Source: Fistularia commersonii (Eukaryota; Chordata; Actinopteri; Syngnathiformes; Fistulariidae). From it: DNA of 64,000 nt. The stretch spans positions 12,307,001-12,371,000 of the forward strand of contig JBBMNZ010000030.1 of NCBI GenBank assembly GCA_037954325.1, written 5' to 3'. Positions within the stretch are counted from its first letter, which is position 1; every line of letters starts with the position of its first letter. A program made the translations under genes and the position numbers. Below, in pieces: positions 1-11,973 of the stretch. The notes under the pieces were generated by a model, which was given only the letters and a program-made list of their open reading frames with translations, was not told where the DNA came from and ran no database searches.

Positions 1-2230
1 TATTTTGGGGTACCAAGTACTATGTTTGAAATTTGAAATCCCACATTTTGATCAATTTATGATGTCGATTGGAATGTGACGCAGTGAGAGGTGAGATAGA
101 CTGCATTCTGACGTTTGACCATCAGATGTCACTCGATCTCCTCGTGCCTGATGAGAATGCCTGGTGGATTGTGGTGATGAACGTCTCCTTATCATACATG
201 ACAAATTGGAGAACATTATTCAGAGTAGAACACAGAACATCACCAGGTCCACCCACCAAACCAATTAATCAGCACTCTTAACATAGTCTGAGTCTTGAAA
301 TGAGGTTCATTTTGGTATGCGTCAGGTCTACCAAAAGTAGGCGCCTGCAGTCTAAGATAAGCCTTTTGTGTTTATGCAGAAAAACAGAAATAGTGTGTTT
401 TAGATCAAAATTAAGTGCTTCTCTGTTGTCAAATACTCTGGTGGATGAAGCTGACTGAGCACTGATCCTTGCATCTACATCAGGAGAGGTTGAGGATTTC
501 AAATCATTTTCATCAAGACCAAGGATCGTCACTGTTGACTTTTTCCAACCTACAGGTGACGCTCCGGAGGACAGTCAACGATTCTGAAAGATGATGACGT
601 TCACTCTGAAACAAGCAGGCTAAGTGATCATCTCCCAGAGTTTGATTTATTGTGAACTACTAGGTGTAATGTGGCTTTATGGTCTTTATCTGTGTATGAT
701 AAGGCTGTAAAACAAGCAGTATGATTAAGCAGAACTTCACTGAAATCTTCATAATTACTGTGAAATGAGCTAACTGACATAAAACTGGGAGGAAGTGCCA
801 CATGTCACTTTGAGGCTACAGATCAGTTCATCAAGTGGTCCAAACAAGCCTCTGCTCTGTCAAGGGCTGCTTGAAGGAGCAACGGTCCGCCTAGGATTTG
901 AGATTATACCTGCTGAATAAGGTGACCTACATGAGCCAGTGTTGGCCCAACAGGTGCATGTTACTGAGACAGTCCAGCCATAAACAGCCCTGTGCCGTCC
1001 ATGCTGGTGGCAGCTCTTATCCAGCATCCTCCCCAGAAACCCAACACTGTAAACACACTGCATGACCCTCACATATGCGGGGATTATTCTTCAGCAGCTA
1101 CATTAATGAGCAGGGAATGTACGGGCTTGTTAGTGGCCCCCAGATCCAAACTAGAAATGATTTCCTCCTTCTGTACTGTTCTCAGAAAGCAGTAGAGACA
1201 AGGAGCCTTTTGACTGCTGACAGCAGTGGATGGATCACTCGGAGGGCTATTTTTGGGAGCAAAACTGGAATGAGGAGAACTCCATTTTGGTTTTATTGTC
1301 TGAGGAGCGTCGCCCTCGGGCTGATGTGACTCAGCATTTGTCACATCAGCGTGTTGTCGTATTGTCCTCTCAGTCCATTGCCGTACTGCGCACAGGCGAC
1401 TGCAACTTCTCCCTCGGTTTTGCTCAGAAAAGCCAAATCTCCAGGATGTGACTGCATGAACGTCAAAACATCCGACCAACACAAGACCTCATATCAGACA
1501 GTACATTATTTAATTCACCAAGATGCACCACGCAAACACTGTGAAAGTTCCGTGTCACCACAATGTGCTTTTTCAGAAGATAGACCTATGATGTAGCGGA
1601 CAGCTTCATCAGTGTCTTCATATCCATGCGGATGTTTCACCTTTGTCCTTCACCCAGTTCCACCCAGGCTTCACCTTGAAGTCCAGCAAGCTGCTGCAGT
1701 TCTTGGTTTTGGCTGGACACCTGAGGGTTCAACCTTCATCTACCAGAGACAGCAGAACTTATGAACCAAAGGGCATCCATTGCATTCCTTATCTCGTCCT
1801 TCTCCAGAGGAGGAAATGTGAGGCGGGTGACTGTCACACTTTAATGATTAATTTTCTGTTGTGATAAAAACATGAATGCAATCACATTACTTAGCAGAAG
1901 TGGGAACCAGGAAAGGACTTGAAAGAGAGAGGGTTATAGAAAGGCCTCGGCGCACGTTTGCTTGATAGTCAGGATAAAGCCAGCCAGGATAAAGTCGGTC
2001 AGAGGATGAATCAAGTCCTCCGTCCTCCTTCCTTGACAATAGCAGCTGATATGGCTGTTTAAATTGTAACTAAAGGAATTGTGGCTGGCGGGAAGGCAAG
2101 GCTGCTGGAGAAGAAACAGCACGTCCAATCCAAGGTCCATTTACGCCCGTCTGTCCCCTAAAGACTAAGGCATGCCAGTCATGGAGGCTCAACAGCAGGC
2201 GTCTGGAACCCCTGCAGGTCCTACTTCAAC
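1..2230. other. Non-coding left flank, no gene recognised
   Basis: I see no exon with a recognisable protein family on either strand. The open frames here are short (under 135 residues), lack coding-like third-position bias and do not join across plausible splice sites. The left neighbour of slc9a3 is therefore outside the window or not recognisable. Confidence 0.5.
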
Positions 2231-2239
2231 CCTGTGAAG

Positions 2240-2990
2240 GCTCCAGGAGAAGGACGCTGGAGACCTATGGAGGAGGCCTGGGTTTCTCTATCCTTCTGTC
2301 CTCACAGAGGAGCTGAAGACTTCTCTCTCCTCCCAGAGGAGCTCGAGACCTTTCTCCATCCTCAAAAAGGAGCTGCAGACCTTTTTTCTGTCCTCCAAGA
2401 GACTTTTCTATGTCCTGCAAGATGAGCTGTACTCTTGTCTCTGTCCTCTCAAAGGAGCTCCAGAGTTTTTGCTATCCTCCAAGAGACTTTTTTTCATCAC
2501 CCAAGAGACCTTTCACATCCTCCCAGAGGAGCTGGAGACTTTTTGCCATCCTCCAAGAGGAGACTTGGACTTTTATCTGTCTTTCATTAGAAACCTAAGA
2601 CTTTTCCCCGTCTTCTAAAAGGAGCTGCTGACTTTTTGTCTGCCCTCCAAGACATTTCTCCATCCTCCAACAGACTTTACTCTGTCCTTCAAGAGACTTT
2701 TCTCTGTCCTCTAAGAGGAACTACAGACTTTTCTCTGACTTCTTAGAGGAGCCTAAGACTTTTCTTTGTCCCCCAAGAGGTGCTGGAGACTTTTCTGTGT
2801 CATCTAAGAGAAGCTGGAGACTTTTTCTGTCCTTCAAGAGTCCTTTCTTTGTCCTCCAAGAGGAGCTGGAGAATTTTTCCCATCCTCTTAGAGGAGCAGG
2901 AGACTTTCCTCCGTCGTAGGAGAGACCTTTCTCCATCCTGTACTTTTTCCCTGGTGTAAGAGGATCTGGAGTGGAAACTTTTCTTTGTCC
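2240..2990. repeat. Degenerate CT-rich minisatellite
   Basis: About 20 imperfect copies of a unit of the type ctgtcctccaagagacttt, alternating with cagaggagctggagac, run through this stretch. Unit length drifts between roughly 25 and 45 bases, so it is an old degenerate tandem array. It lies just upstream of the upstream slc9a3 first exon (3343). Confidence 0.75.
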
Positions 2991-3342
2991 ATTGTGCTCC
3001 TTGAAAACAAGGTCCTTCAGAATCAAGAAAAGCGACATATAAATCATTGACAGCCAGTGAGGAAGGAGGAAGGCGCTGACTGACGTGGCAAGACGGGCTG
3101 GTCCAGGTAGAAAGCAGGAGGAGACAGAAGGCATCACGATGGGCTGAGCTTCACCTGCTGTGAAAAGCCGCATCCTCAGCAGAGAGGCAGCATAGAGAGC
3201 ACCTACCTGCCCAGGACATGTGAGGAGCAAAGTGACAGACACGAAGAGGAACAGGCAGCAGGAAGAAGACTCTTAGGCACGACCTCGATCTCCAGCTGAC
3301 CCCGTCTAGCTGTCACACAGACCTTCTAGACTGCTCCTCAGC

Positions 3343-3652
3343 ATGGCTGCTTCCAGCAGAGGTGCACTTTTTCTCTGGATGCTCCTGATGCTGGCCAGGA
3401 TCTCCAGCCAGGCCAGTGAGGAACACGCTCCCAGTGCTGAACACGAGTCTGCAGCAATCTCTGACCCTCACCCTGGAGCCAGCAACGTGTCCCACCCAGA
3501 CCACGTAAGCTCTGGAGATCACAGCCACAGTGAGGGCGGTCATGGAGGAGGCCCCATCACTACCCTACCAATCGTCACCTGGAAGTGGCACCATGTCTCC
3601 ACCCCACATCTGGTGGCTGTGTGGATTCTGGTCTGCTGGCTCTGCAAACTTG
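3343..3652 (+). CDS. Upstream slc9a3-type first exon (exon 1a)
   Basis: A 103-codon first exon starts at ATG 3343 with a signal-peptide-like hydrophobic N-terminus, followed by a His/Ser-rich extracellular stretch. It ends with PIVTWKWHHVSTPHLVAVWI, then LVCWLCKLG and a GTGAGT donor at 3653. This end is clearly homologous to the end of the downstream first exon (PIVTFKWHHVGAPYFIALWI, 6126-6354) and, from family knowledge, to exon 1 of NHE3. Both exons end in phase 1, so this one could splice onto exon 2 at 6797 and give an exchanger with a different N-terminus. Alternatively it is what remains of a tandem slc9a3 duplicate (teleosts can carry slc9a3.1 and slc9a3.2), since no other exons of a second copy are intact before 6126. 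Transcript data would decide. Confidence 0.75.
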
Positions 3653-3786
3653 GTGAGTTCCTCAGGTTCTCGGTAAGATAGACGTCACAGCTCAGCTAGA
3701 TCACCGTGAAAAATCATTCTGTTGTGATTAGCACTCATTAGAATGTATTAGTTAAATCTGAAGAACTTATCTGATTTTCTTCATCT

Positions 3787-3830
3787 GGAGTCCATGCGTA
3801 ATCTTCATGACCAACGTCATTGGTGAGATT
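3787..3830 (+). pseudogene. Possible relic of a second slc9a3 exon 2
   Basis: Positions 3808-3820 (tgaccaacgtcat) match 6818-6830, inside slc9a3 exon 2, exactly over 13 bases. The relic lies 156 bp downstream of exon 1a, in the order expected for a decayed tandem copy. Frame is kept for a few codons (MTNVIGE against VTNVIPE), and no splice-competent exon follows. Chance similarity is not excluded. Confidence 0.35.
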
Positions 3831-4713
3831 TTACAAACTGATAATCATGTGATAATTGATACCCTTAACCCCTCCATGCCATCCGGCATCTGATGGACTG
3901 CGGAGAGGCTGACCTCCGTCCAATATCACCTTCCACGCCAGTTAGCACACTGTGTACACACAACACAACCAAGCGGCTCGCAACAGTGCATGTAGGGATG
4001 TGCACATGTTTGTGTATGCCGCCCTGACATAAATAGGGGCCTCACAGGAAGGACAGGGAGGGAGGTCCAGTCACATTTGACTAGATTTGACTTTCAGTTC
4101 TGTCAGGACATGAAAGCTGGAAAATGTTACAGTGGAGTTTTATGTTCCAGCGCGGGGGGGGGGGGGGGTGATCAATCAATAACTGCAGATCAATCGCTGC
4201 CTTCTGTGCGTTCTACTGCACATGACAAACTCATCTCCCAGCAAACTAACCTTAAGCATTACCCCCTGCGCATCAACACAGGGCAACACTATCTGACAAT
4301 AATATATTTCCTTTGCATCCCTGACCTGCCTGTGTGGAAGTCAAAGGCGGGTGTATGTGTGTGGGGGGAGGGGCGGGGGGGGAGGAATGACCATTAACGT
4401 CCCTTCCTGGCAGCTTGAAGGATGTCATTAGTTAATAGGGCCCACTGGTAAAGTTCACACATAGCTGCAATCTAGATTCTCATGGAGATTAAGTTATGGC
4501 TCCTTAGGGATCATTAGCAGATGATGTAACACCCGACCCCCCCCCCCCCCAACACCACAGTGACCACACCCCCCATCTGACTTGAGTGCTGAACATTTAT
4601 TAACTCCTATTCTGCTGTCAAATAAACACCCACTATATCCCCAAACACCTGTGAGAGCTCACCTGTCGCAGCAATGGAGCCATTGTGACCTCCTCAAACT
4701 GGACTGGACGGTT

Positions 4714-4714
<1 letters not shown>

Positions 4715-4780
<66 letters not shown>

Positions 4781-4954
4781 GTCTGTGTCTGTGTCTGTGT
4801 CTGTGTCTGTGTCTGTGTCTGTGTCTGTGTCTGTGTCTGTGTCTGTGTCCGTGTCCGTGTCCGTGTCCGTGTCCGTGTCCGTGTCCGTGTCCGTGTCCGT
4901 GTCCGTGTCCGTGTCCGTGTCCGTGTCTGTGTCTGTGTCTGTGTCTGTGTCTGC

Positions 4955-4986
<32 letters not shown>

Positions 4987-4987
4987 C
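4715..4987. repeat. Compound microsatellite (TG)n-(TCTG)n-(TGTGTC)n-(TGTCCG)n
   Basis: Pure (TG)n grades into (TCTG)n, then hexamers tgtgtc, then tgtccg, back to tgtgtc and (TG)n, over about 270 bp. The long open frames here on both strands are products of the repeat, not genes. Confidence 0.95.
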
Positions 4988-5084
4988 TGCATGTAAGCAA
5001 AATTTCCTCAGATCTCAAGTAATGAGGACCAACTTTTGTGTGCTCGATATTAGAAAAAGGGCTTCGATGGGAATGATTTCTCCA

Positions 5085-5460
5085 TCTCCCCCAGCTCCTC
5101 CATCCTAGCAAGCTCTTCCAACTCCTCCTCCTCCTACCGCTCCTCCACCTCATCCTGCTCCTCCACCTCCACTAGCATCCCCACTGATTCCACCCTCTCC
5201 ACCTCATCCACCTCCCCCAGCTCCTCCACCTCATACGCCTCTCCCCTTCCTCCACCTCCCAAGGTCCTCCCCCACCTCCTCTGCCTCACCCAGCTCCCCC
5301 ACCTTCTCCAGGTCCTACACCTCACCAAGCTCCTCCACCTTCTCCAGCTCACCACATTCTCCAGCTCACCACCTCCTCCCCTTCGTCCACCTCCCAAGGT
5401 CCTCCACTACGTCCTCCACCTCCCCCAGCTCCTCCACTTCCTCCACCTCCTCTACATCCA
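5085..5460. repeat. Polypyrimidine minisatellite
   Basis: This stretch consists of variants of cctccacctcccccagctc with very few purines on the + strand, in the interval between the two slc9a3 first exons. Confidence 0.8.
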
Positions 5461-5512
5461 CAGAAGGTCTGAGAGTGTTCCACACCAGGGTGCACACCTG
5501 TGAGACAATCAT

Positions 5513-5645
5513 GAAGTCAGGATGTCATACAAACAGGAATTGAGACAGTCTGGATGTCAGACGGACAGGAAGTGAGACAGTCAGGAAGTCAGACAGACAG
5601 GAAGTGACACAGTCAGGATGTCGGACAGACAGGAAGTGAAACAGA
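5513..5645. repeat. Tandem repeat, about 31-bp unit
   Basis: Four imperfect copies of a unit of the type gacagtcaggaagtcagac plus agacaggaagt follow one another. No coding content is seen. Confidence 0.8.
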
Positions 5646-6125
5646 TGTGTGTATGAACGCAGCTGGACAGCTTCCCGCTCAGGTGTCAAACTCCACCTGC
5701 GTGAGACCTCAATCAATCTTTAAGAGAAAACCTCAGTAGTTTTCAGCAGCTGGAAGTTTTTAACTGAAATTGAGCAACCTTCCTCGTTAATCATTAGAGG
5801 ACAGGATGCACACATACACACACATGAATTTAGTTCTTGTGTTACAGTGGAAAAACAAACCAAAGATGGGGAGGTCAGGTGTGACTGAATAACCTGGAGA
5901 TTTTCCTCGGACATCCGTTACACCTTCTCTGACGCCAGCATGAACACAGTTGCATAAAACTGGGATCCCAAGCTAGAGGGTGGAGACACGGCAGCTCAGG
6001 CGTGTACACCTTTGTAAGAAAGATGGCAGACGTGACTGGTCTTGCCTGAGACTCCGGCCCCTCCTCATCTGGATCTGTTTTTAAGTGACCCATCCATTCG
6101 CCACTCAGTGTGTTACTGCGCTGCG

Positions 6126-9100
6126 ATGCCACAATGCATTGACGTGCGCCTCTGGCTCCTGGGGTCCCTGCTGCTGGTTTGCTTGGGGGCCATGGGGACC
6201 AGGGGGAGTGTCACGCCGCCGCACTGCAACTCAGACCATTCCACGTCCAATCAGAGTGGAGATGGGATCCCCATTGTCACCTTCAAGTGGCACCACGTGG
6301 GCGCCCCCTATTTCATTGCCCTGTGGATACTGGTGGCCTTCCTGGCTAAACTGGGTACGTAAGAGCCCATCGAGCAATTGATAACTGACCGGGGGGTTAT
6401 TAGAAATGACCAGTACAGCAGAGGAGCCTTCTGGATTGCACTAAGGGAAAAGCTGGAGCTGGAGGTTCCTCCAACGTGACCTTCTCGTGGTCCTGCTGCT
6501 TCCACCCCCATCCCACCTGACACCAGGGGCTGAATCAACATTGGGAAACGGCCCGATGGCTCAGAAGGTTTGATCATTAAGCTGTTCCGTCAAGGACCTT
6601 CAGCCAAACGTCCGCTGTCTGCTGGAGGAGATGAGCTGTACGCACATGGCTATGCACGGCCATGCACGGTTAATGATATGCCAAAGACCAGAGTGACACG
6701 ATTATGCAGTTGATCATTGGCTAATCCGCTGGATCCAGGCTGAGGTGAAGGGATCAAATACATCTTGAAGGTTTTTTTTCTTCTCAATTTCCACAGTGAT
6801 CGAGGCCAACCACCATGTGACCAACGTCATCCCCGAGAGCGCTCTACTCATCTGCTTCGGCTTCATCCTGGGTGGCATGATCTGGGGTGCAGACAAAGTG
6901 CAGACCTTTAAGCTGACGCCCACCGTCTTCTTCTTCTACCTATTGCCTCAAATCATCCTTGATGCCGGATACTTCATGCCCAACAAGCTGTTCTTCAGCA
7001 ACTTGGGGACCATCTTGGTCTATGCCATCATTGGAACCTGCTGGAATGCCGCCAGTGTGGGTCTGTCGCTGTGGGGGTGTCATATGGGAGGAGCCATGGG
7101 TGAGCGTGATTTCAGGTGTAGCTCCATCAAACCCTCAGGGTGCGATCCTAGTTGAAAGTCCTGGTGACTCCAACCGGAGTTAATTACAGCTTAACACCCT
7201 AAAGGTGATACCTTAAGAGTCCACTCATGCTAATGAAAGAAGATGACTGTGTAGGTTCCATGAGTGATGTTCGGGTCCACGAGTGAAACAGAGTTTGGGA
7301 CCAGGGACGATGAAACTTTCATCAGACCTTCCTTCCTGCTAATGTCAACTTTCGCTTTCTAACCCCTGCCTGGCGTCACAGGTGACGTGGAAATCGGGCT
7401 GCTGCAGTATCTCCTGTTTGGCAGCCTGATAGCTGCTGTGGACCCCGTGGCTGTCCTGGCCGTATTTGAGCAGGTCCACGTCAACGAGGTCCTCTTCATC
7501 CTGGTGTTCGGCGAATCCCTGCTCAACGATGGCGTGACAGTGGTGAGTAGAATGCAGAGTCAGGTCGTGCCGCCGCTGCCACTCCCGGTTCTTGCTCATG
7601 ACGTGAAGCTTCGCAGATGTGAAGCTTCGCAGAAGTCATCACTGGGTAAACATTGAGGAGGACGTGAAGTTTTCAAAGAGCCATGTTGAGGACACACCTG
7701 TCACCTGACCTTTACACTCGGCTCCTCGTTGAACAACGCGTACTGTTTACATCCTAGAAATCAAAGGAGAAGAAAAGACCTGAGCTTTACTTTTCCACAC
7801 CTTCTCCAGCACCTTGTGTGTGGTGGTCCTTATCATTCCACCAGGTTAATATGTTCTCTGGATCTATTCATCCCCGTGGTTGATTTCCATGTCTGGGCAG
7901 TTCTGATCTCAGATGTCCTCAAACAAAGCACTCAGACAGTAGATCTGATAGCTCAAGATCCAGTGGTCGTGGTCATTATGAGGCTGAAAATACCATAGAG
8001 CCGCAACTTCACAACATCGATCATTTATCTTATTTTTTCTCCAGGTGCTTTTCAATGTGTTTGATGCCTTTGTTTCTCTGGGAGGATCTCAGATTGACGC
8101 CGTGGAGATAATCAAGGGAATCGGTAATGAGCCCACTACTGACATCTGATAATCCCTGAGACCTCGAGACCTTTGACCCCCAGGGCCGAAGGTCTTTGTA
8201 ACCACATACACACATGCATTGAGCTCCACAGAAGGTTGGTAGATGTCAACAAGCAACTCCTCCCTCTCGGCTCTCCAGTTTCCTTCTTCGTGGTGGCCTT
8301 CGGCGGCTCACTCCTTGGCCTGGTGTTCGGGTTGCTGCTCTCTCTCCTGACCAGGTGCACGAAGAATATCCAGATCATTGAGGCGGGCTTCATCTTCGTG
8401 CTGGGGTACCTGTCCTACCTGACTGCTGAGATGCTCTCTCTGTCCGCCATCCTCTCGTGAGTCCTTTCTCTTGCAGCCTTGTCACTGTTCATCCCCCCTG
8501 CGTTTGACAGTTTTCATCCAGATGTTTCTCCGGGTGTCTGCAGGATTGTCTTCTGCGGCATCGCCTGTCAGAAGTACATCAACGCCAACATGGACGAGAA
8601 GTCCGTCACCACGGTCAGATACGCCATGAAGGTTTTTGCCAATGGATCAGAAACTATCATCTTCGTGTTCCTCGGCATCTCAGCCATTGACAAGGAAATC
8701 TGGGTGTGGAACACAGGCTTCATCCTCCTCACGCTCCTCTTCATCTTCGTGTACCGATTCATCGGTGAGGTCTTTTCTTCATCAGCAATGCTGGAGGCTC
8801 TACGGGGAAAGTGTGAGAACATTGTGTCTGTGTGTGAAACAGGTGTCTTCTTCCTCACCTGGATCATGAACAAGTTCCGTCTTGTTCCCTTGGAGGTAAT
8901 AGACCAGGTGATAATGAGCTACGGAGGCCTGCGGGGGGCAGTCGCCTACGGCCTTGCGGTTATGTTGGATGAGCACAAGATAAAGGAGAAGAATCTGATG
9001 ATTTCCACCACCCTGATCGTGGTGTATTTCACTGTCATCCTCCAGGTAACATCTGCAGTACCTCAAACTCCCCAATGTTACGTTGCACTAGGATAAAGCA

Positions 9101-11364
9101 GGACCACAGACGCCAATCTTCTCACCCCGAGTTAGTGTAGATCAATGACAGGTCGCCTCAGGTAGCCTCAGCTACCAGGGGCCATCATAAGTACTGAATA
9201 CATATTTCCAACACCAAAAGCGTCATTAAAGAAAGGTTCTGTAGTCTATCAAGTGATGAAGATGATGCTGAGGTTATGGCACCGTGCTGATCCTCCTCAT
9301 CCTCCACTGCATTCAGAGAAGGTCCTTTCCCAAGTACTTGCTTCAGCTGGAGTTCATTGTCAAGTCTTTTACTGGGGAGCTAACTGTGGCTTTGGTCGTA
9401 GGGCGTGACGATGAAACCTCTCGTAACCTGGCTGAAGGTCAGGAGAGCTGCCATGACGGAGCTCTCACTGATAGAAAAAGTCCAGAATAAGGTAAAGATG
9501 GTTTTCCTCTTCAAGACGTGAAGGGACATTACTGGGCCTGGGTTTGATCCCGTCTATCTGCTCCTCAGGTGTTTGACCACCTGCTCATTGCCATAGAAGA
9601 CATTTCTGGACAAATAGGACACAACTACATGAGGGACAAGTAAGTGAAGACACCTCTTCTGACACAAAGATGTGTTTGTGTATTGGGCTACGTCAGGCCG
9701 TACTGATCTGCTCTCTTGCTGTGAAGGTGGAATAATTTTGAGGAGGGGTGGATGTCAAGGGTCTTGATGAAACCGTCAGCAAGGAAGAACCGCGACCGCC
9801 TCTTCACCGTCTTCCACAAGCTGAATCTGCAGGACGCCATGGCATATGTGGCCGAGGTGCGCATGTGGAATTGCCAAGTTGTTGTTTTTTGATAGAAGTG
9901 CAGATAAGCTGGTGTAATGAGCCCTTCTGCCCCGCAGGGAGAACGTCGAGGCTCACTGGAGTTCATCAGACATGAATCAGCGTTTGTTGACTTCAAGAAA
10001 AAGCTTGGCGACAATTTCTCAGATGCCATGCCGGACATTATGGCCAACATGTCAGAGGATCACGAGGCGAGGTAAGGCAGCCCTCTTAGATCATATAACC
10101 AGAGAAGTACAACTTGAGGACACCACATTACAGGGGTTTAGGGGTAGGAGAGGGTGTTTACAACACTGCTCCCTGGTGGCCACGTGGACCAACCTGAAGG
10201 TTGCCTCTGCAGGAGAGACATGGTGCCTTCAGTGAGCCTGGAAATGCACGAGCAGACCATCCAGGGCATGAGGGACACTGAGGGCCTCAACAGCCACCAC
10301 CTGCTGCAGCAGCACCTCTACAAGGGCAGGAAACAGGTCAGCGGTGTCAGCCTTGTGCCCGCTGACGCAAAACCTCTCATCGCTAATCCCATGATCTCCT
10401 GATCCAGCATCGACACAGGTACAGCCGCAGCCACTTTGAGGTCAACAAGGATGAAAACGAGGTGCAGGAGATCTTCCAGAGGACCATGAGAAGCCGGTTG
10501 GAGTCCTTCAAGTCTGCAAAGATGGGAGTCGCTCCGCACAAAACCATAACAAAGCACCCAAAGAAAGATCTGCAGCAGAAGGTTGAGCCTCCTATCATGA
10601 GCACGGTCTTAAGGACCTTTGTAGTTACCGCTTTATAACCCACAGTATAATTAATTGAGTAGTAGACGTCACTTATCTAACAGAATGGTATGACACGATG
10701 CAGGTTCAGGTCTGATCCAGAGCTGGTCTATCTTGAGTCCAGAGTGTTGTAACTAGGTTTGACCTCCACAGGTGCAGAACGGCAAGGCCACCCTGAGCAG
10801 CCAGTCCGGGGATGAAGGTCAGTTACCCATTTCAGATGCAAGAAGTTCCAACCTGACAGTTACTCCTGCGTCACCCTGGTACTAAACCCAGCCCTTATAT
10901 CAGATTTTCAGTTCTCCGAAGGGGACAGCGCCTCTGGGTATGAGTCCACCAGCTCCTTCCCCATGAGGGTGGTCTATAGAGCTGGAGGTAAGCTCTTGTC
11001 TGCTCCCTCTTCCCCCTTCCCCTCTCAGCTTCCTAAACCCTCCCCTCTGCTCCTTCCCTAAGATGGGATTGAGAATCCAGCCTTCATGCCCGAGTTGGAC
11101 TACACTTCCTCAGTGCAGATCCCACCCTGGCTGGCTGAGGCTGAGCTGGATGCCACCACCGTAGCGCCATCTCAGCGAGCGCAGCTTGTGCTCCCCTGGA
11201 CGCCCGGCAACCTGCGGCGCTTGGCCCCACTTCGCACCAGCAACCGCTCTACAGACTCCTTCGTGGTTGCCGACACGCCGGCTGCATCGCGGAGGGAGGA
11301 ACAGGAGCTGGCGCCTCCACCCACTCCTCCGCCACCACCGCCTGGTGCAGGCAGCTACATGTGA
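6126..11364 (+). CDS. slc9a3: Sodium/hydrogen exchanger 3 (NHE3)
   Basis: Apical Na+/H+ antiporter of gut, kidney and fish gill/kidney ionocytes. Sixteen exons read: 6126-6354, 6797-7099, 7382-7542, 8045-8123, 8279-8456, 8544-8764, 8843-9045, 9402-9491, 9569-9639, 9727-9856, 9938-10071, 10213-10336, 10408-10581, 10772-10817, 10904-10987, 11063-11364; about 840 residues, as expected for NHE3. The product has a signal peptide, then the membrane domain with AVDPVAVLAVFE, the FGESLLNDGV transport motif, and SYGGLRGAVA. A cytoplasmic tail follows (WNNFEEGW, GERRGSLEFIRHE, RTMRSRLESFKS). The last exon carries IENPAF, VPSQRA-like VAPSQRA and SxDSF-type blocks as in mammalian NHE3, a run of prolines, and ends GSYM, a class I PDZ ligand like mammalian STHM. 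NHE2 and NHE5 are less likely because this C-terminal block is NHE3-specific. The start at 6126 gives a signal peptide. Confidence 0.93.
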
Positions 11365-11542
11365 CCTCCATACTCCAAGGGCAGACTGGCACCCAAGTTC
11401 TGATAGGAGACTGCCTGGTCTGGAGAAGCTTCTTGGGTTGTGATGTCCGTAACAGAGGAGAGGCTCCTCCCCTCTGGTCCACCGGATCCAGGATGAAGAT
11501 CTTTGAACAGACTTCCAATCACCTTCTTCTTCCTCTTCTGTG

Positions 11543-11548
11543 AATAAA
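11543..11548 (+). promoter_or_regulatory. slc9a3 polyadenylation signal
   Basis: AATAAA lies 179 bp after the slc9a3 stop codon, followed by a GT-rich stretch. It suits cleavage shortly downstream and leaves slc9a3 and olah convergent. Confidence 0.7.
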
Positions 11549-11821
11549 GTTGATTCTCAGTGTGTGTTTTTGAGGAGGGATGTCGGCCTTGACAGACTGA
11601 AGATGCCTCCACGACACTCAGCCTTCTGAGATGTCCACCGGTGTGGAGCTGCTGCCTCTCAAAGGAAGCTCAGTGTGGTGTTTGACTGACGCTGATAACT
11701 CCGTCTGTCAGTGAACAGGATTAAACCAGGGTCTGGACCATAGGGTTCATGCTGACAGGTTCATCATGAAAGGTCACCTGCCTGATACGTATGAAACCTG
11801 AGCAGCTGAGGGTGAGAGATG

Positions 11822-11827
11822 TTTATT
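11822..11827 (-). promoter_or_regulatory. olah polyadenylation signal
   Basis: AATAAA on the minus strand, about 150 bp past the olah stop codon (11974-11976). Confidence 0.65.
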
Positions 11828-11973
11828 TAATGGCATGAAGTTAAGAGTCACTGAAATAAATAAAACCTGATTAAAACTCCGTTCTAACAAAGATGACGGG
11901 CATGTTTTCTATGAAAAGTGAAGTTGTCCATCTCCAGGGATCATCCATGCAGCAGAGAGCTATGGATATCTCA

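Noticed and set aside
4582..5153. Long overlapping open frames on both strands, up to 164 residues
   Set aside because: They are produced by the TG/TCTG/TGTCCG microsatellite and have only repeat-type residues.
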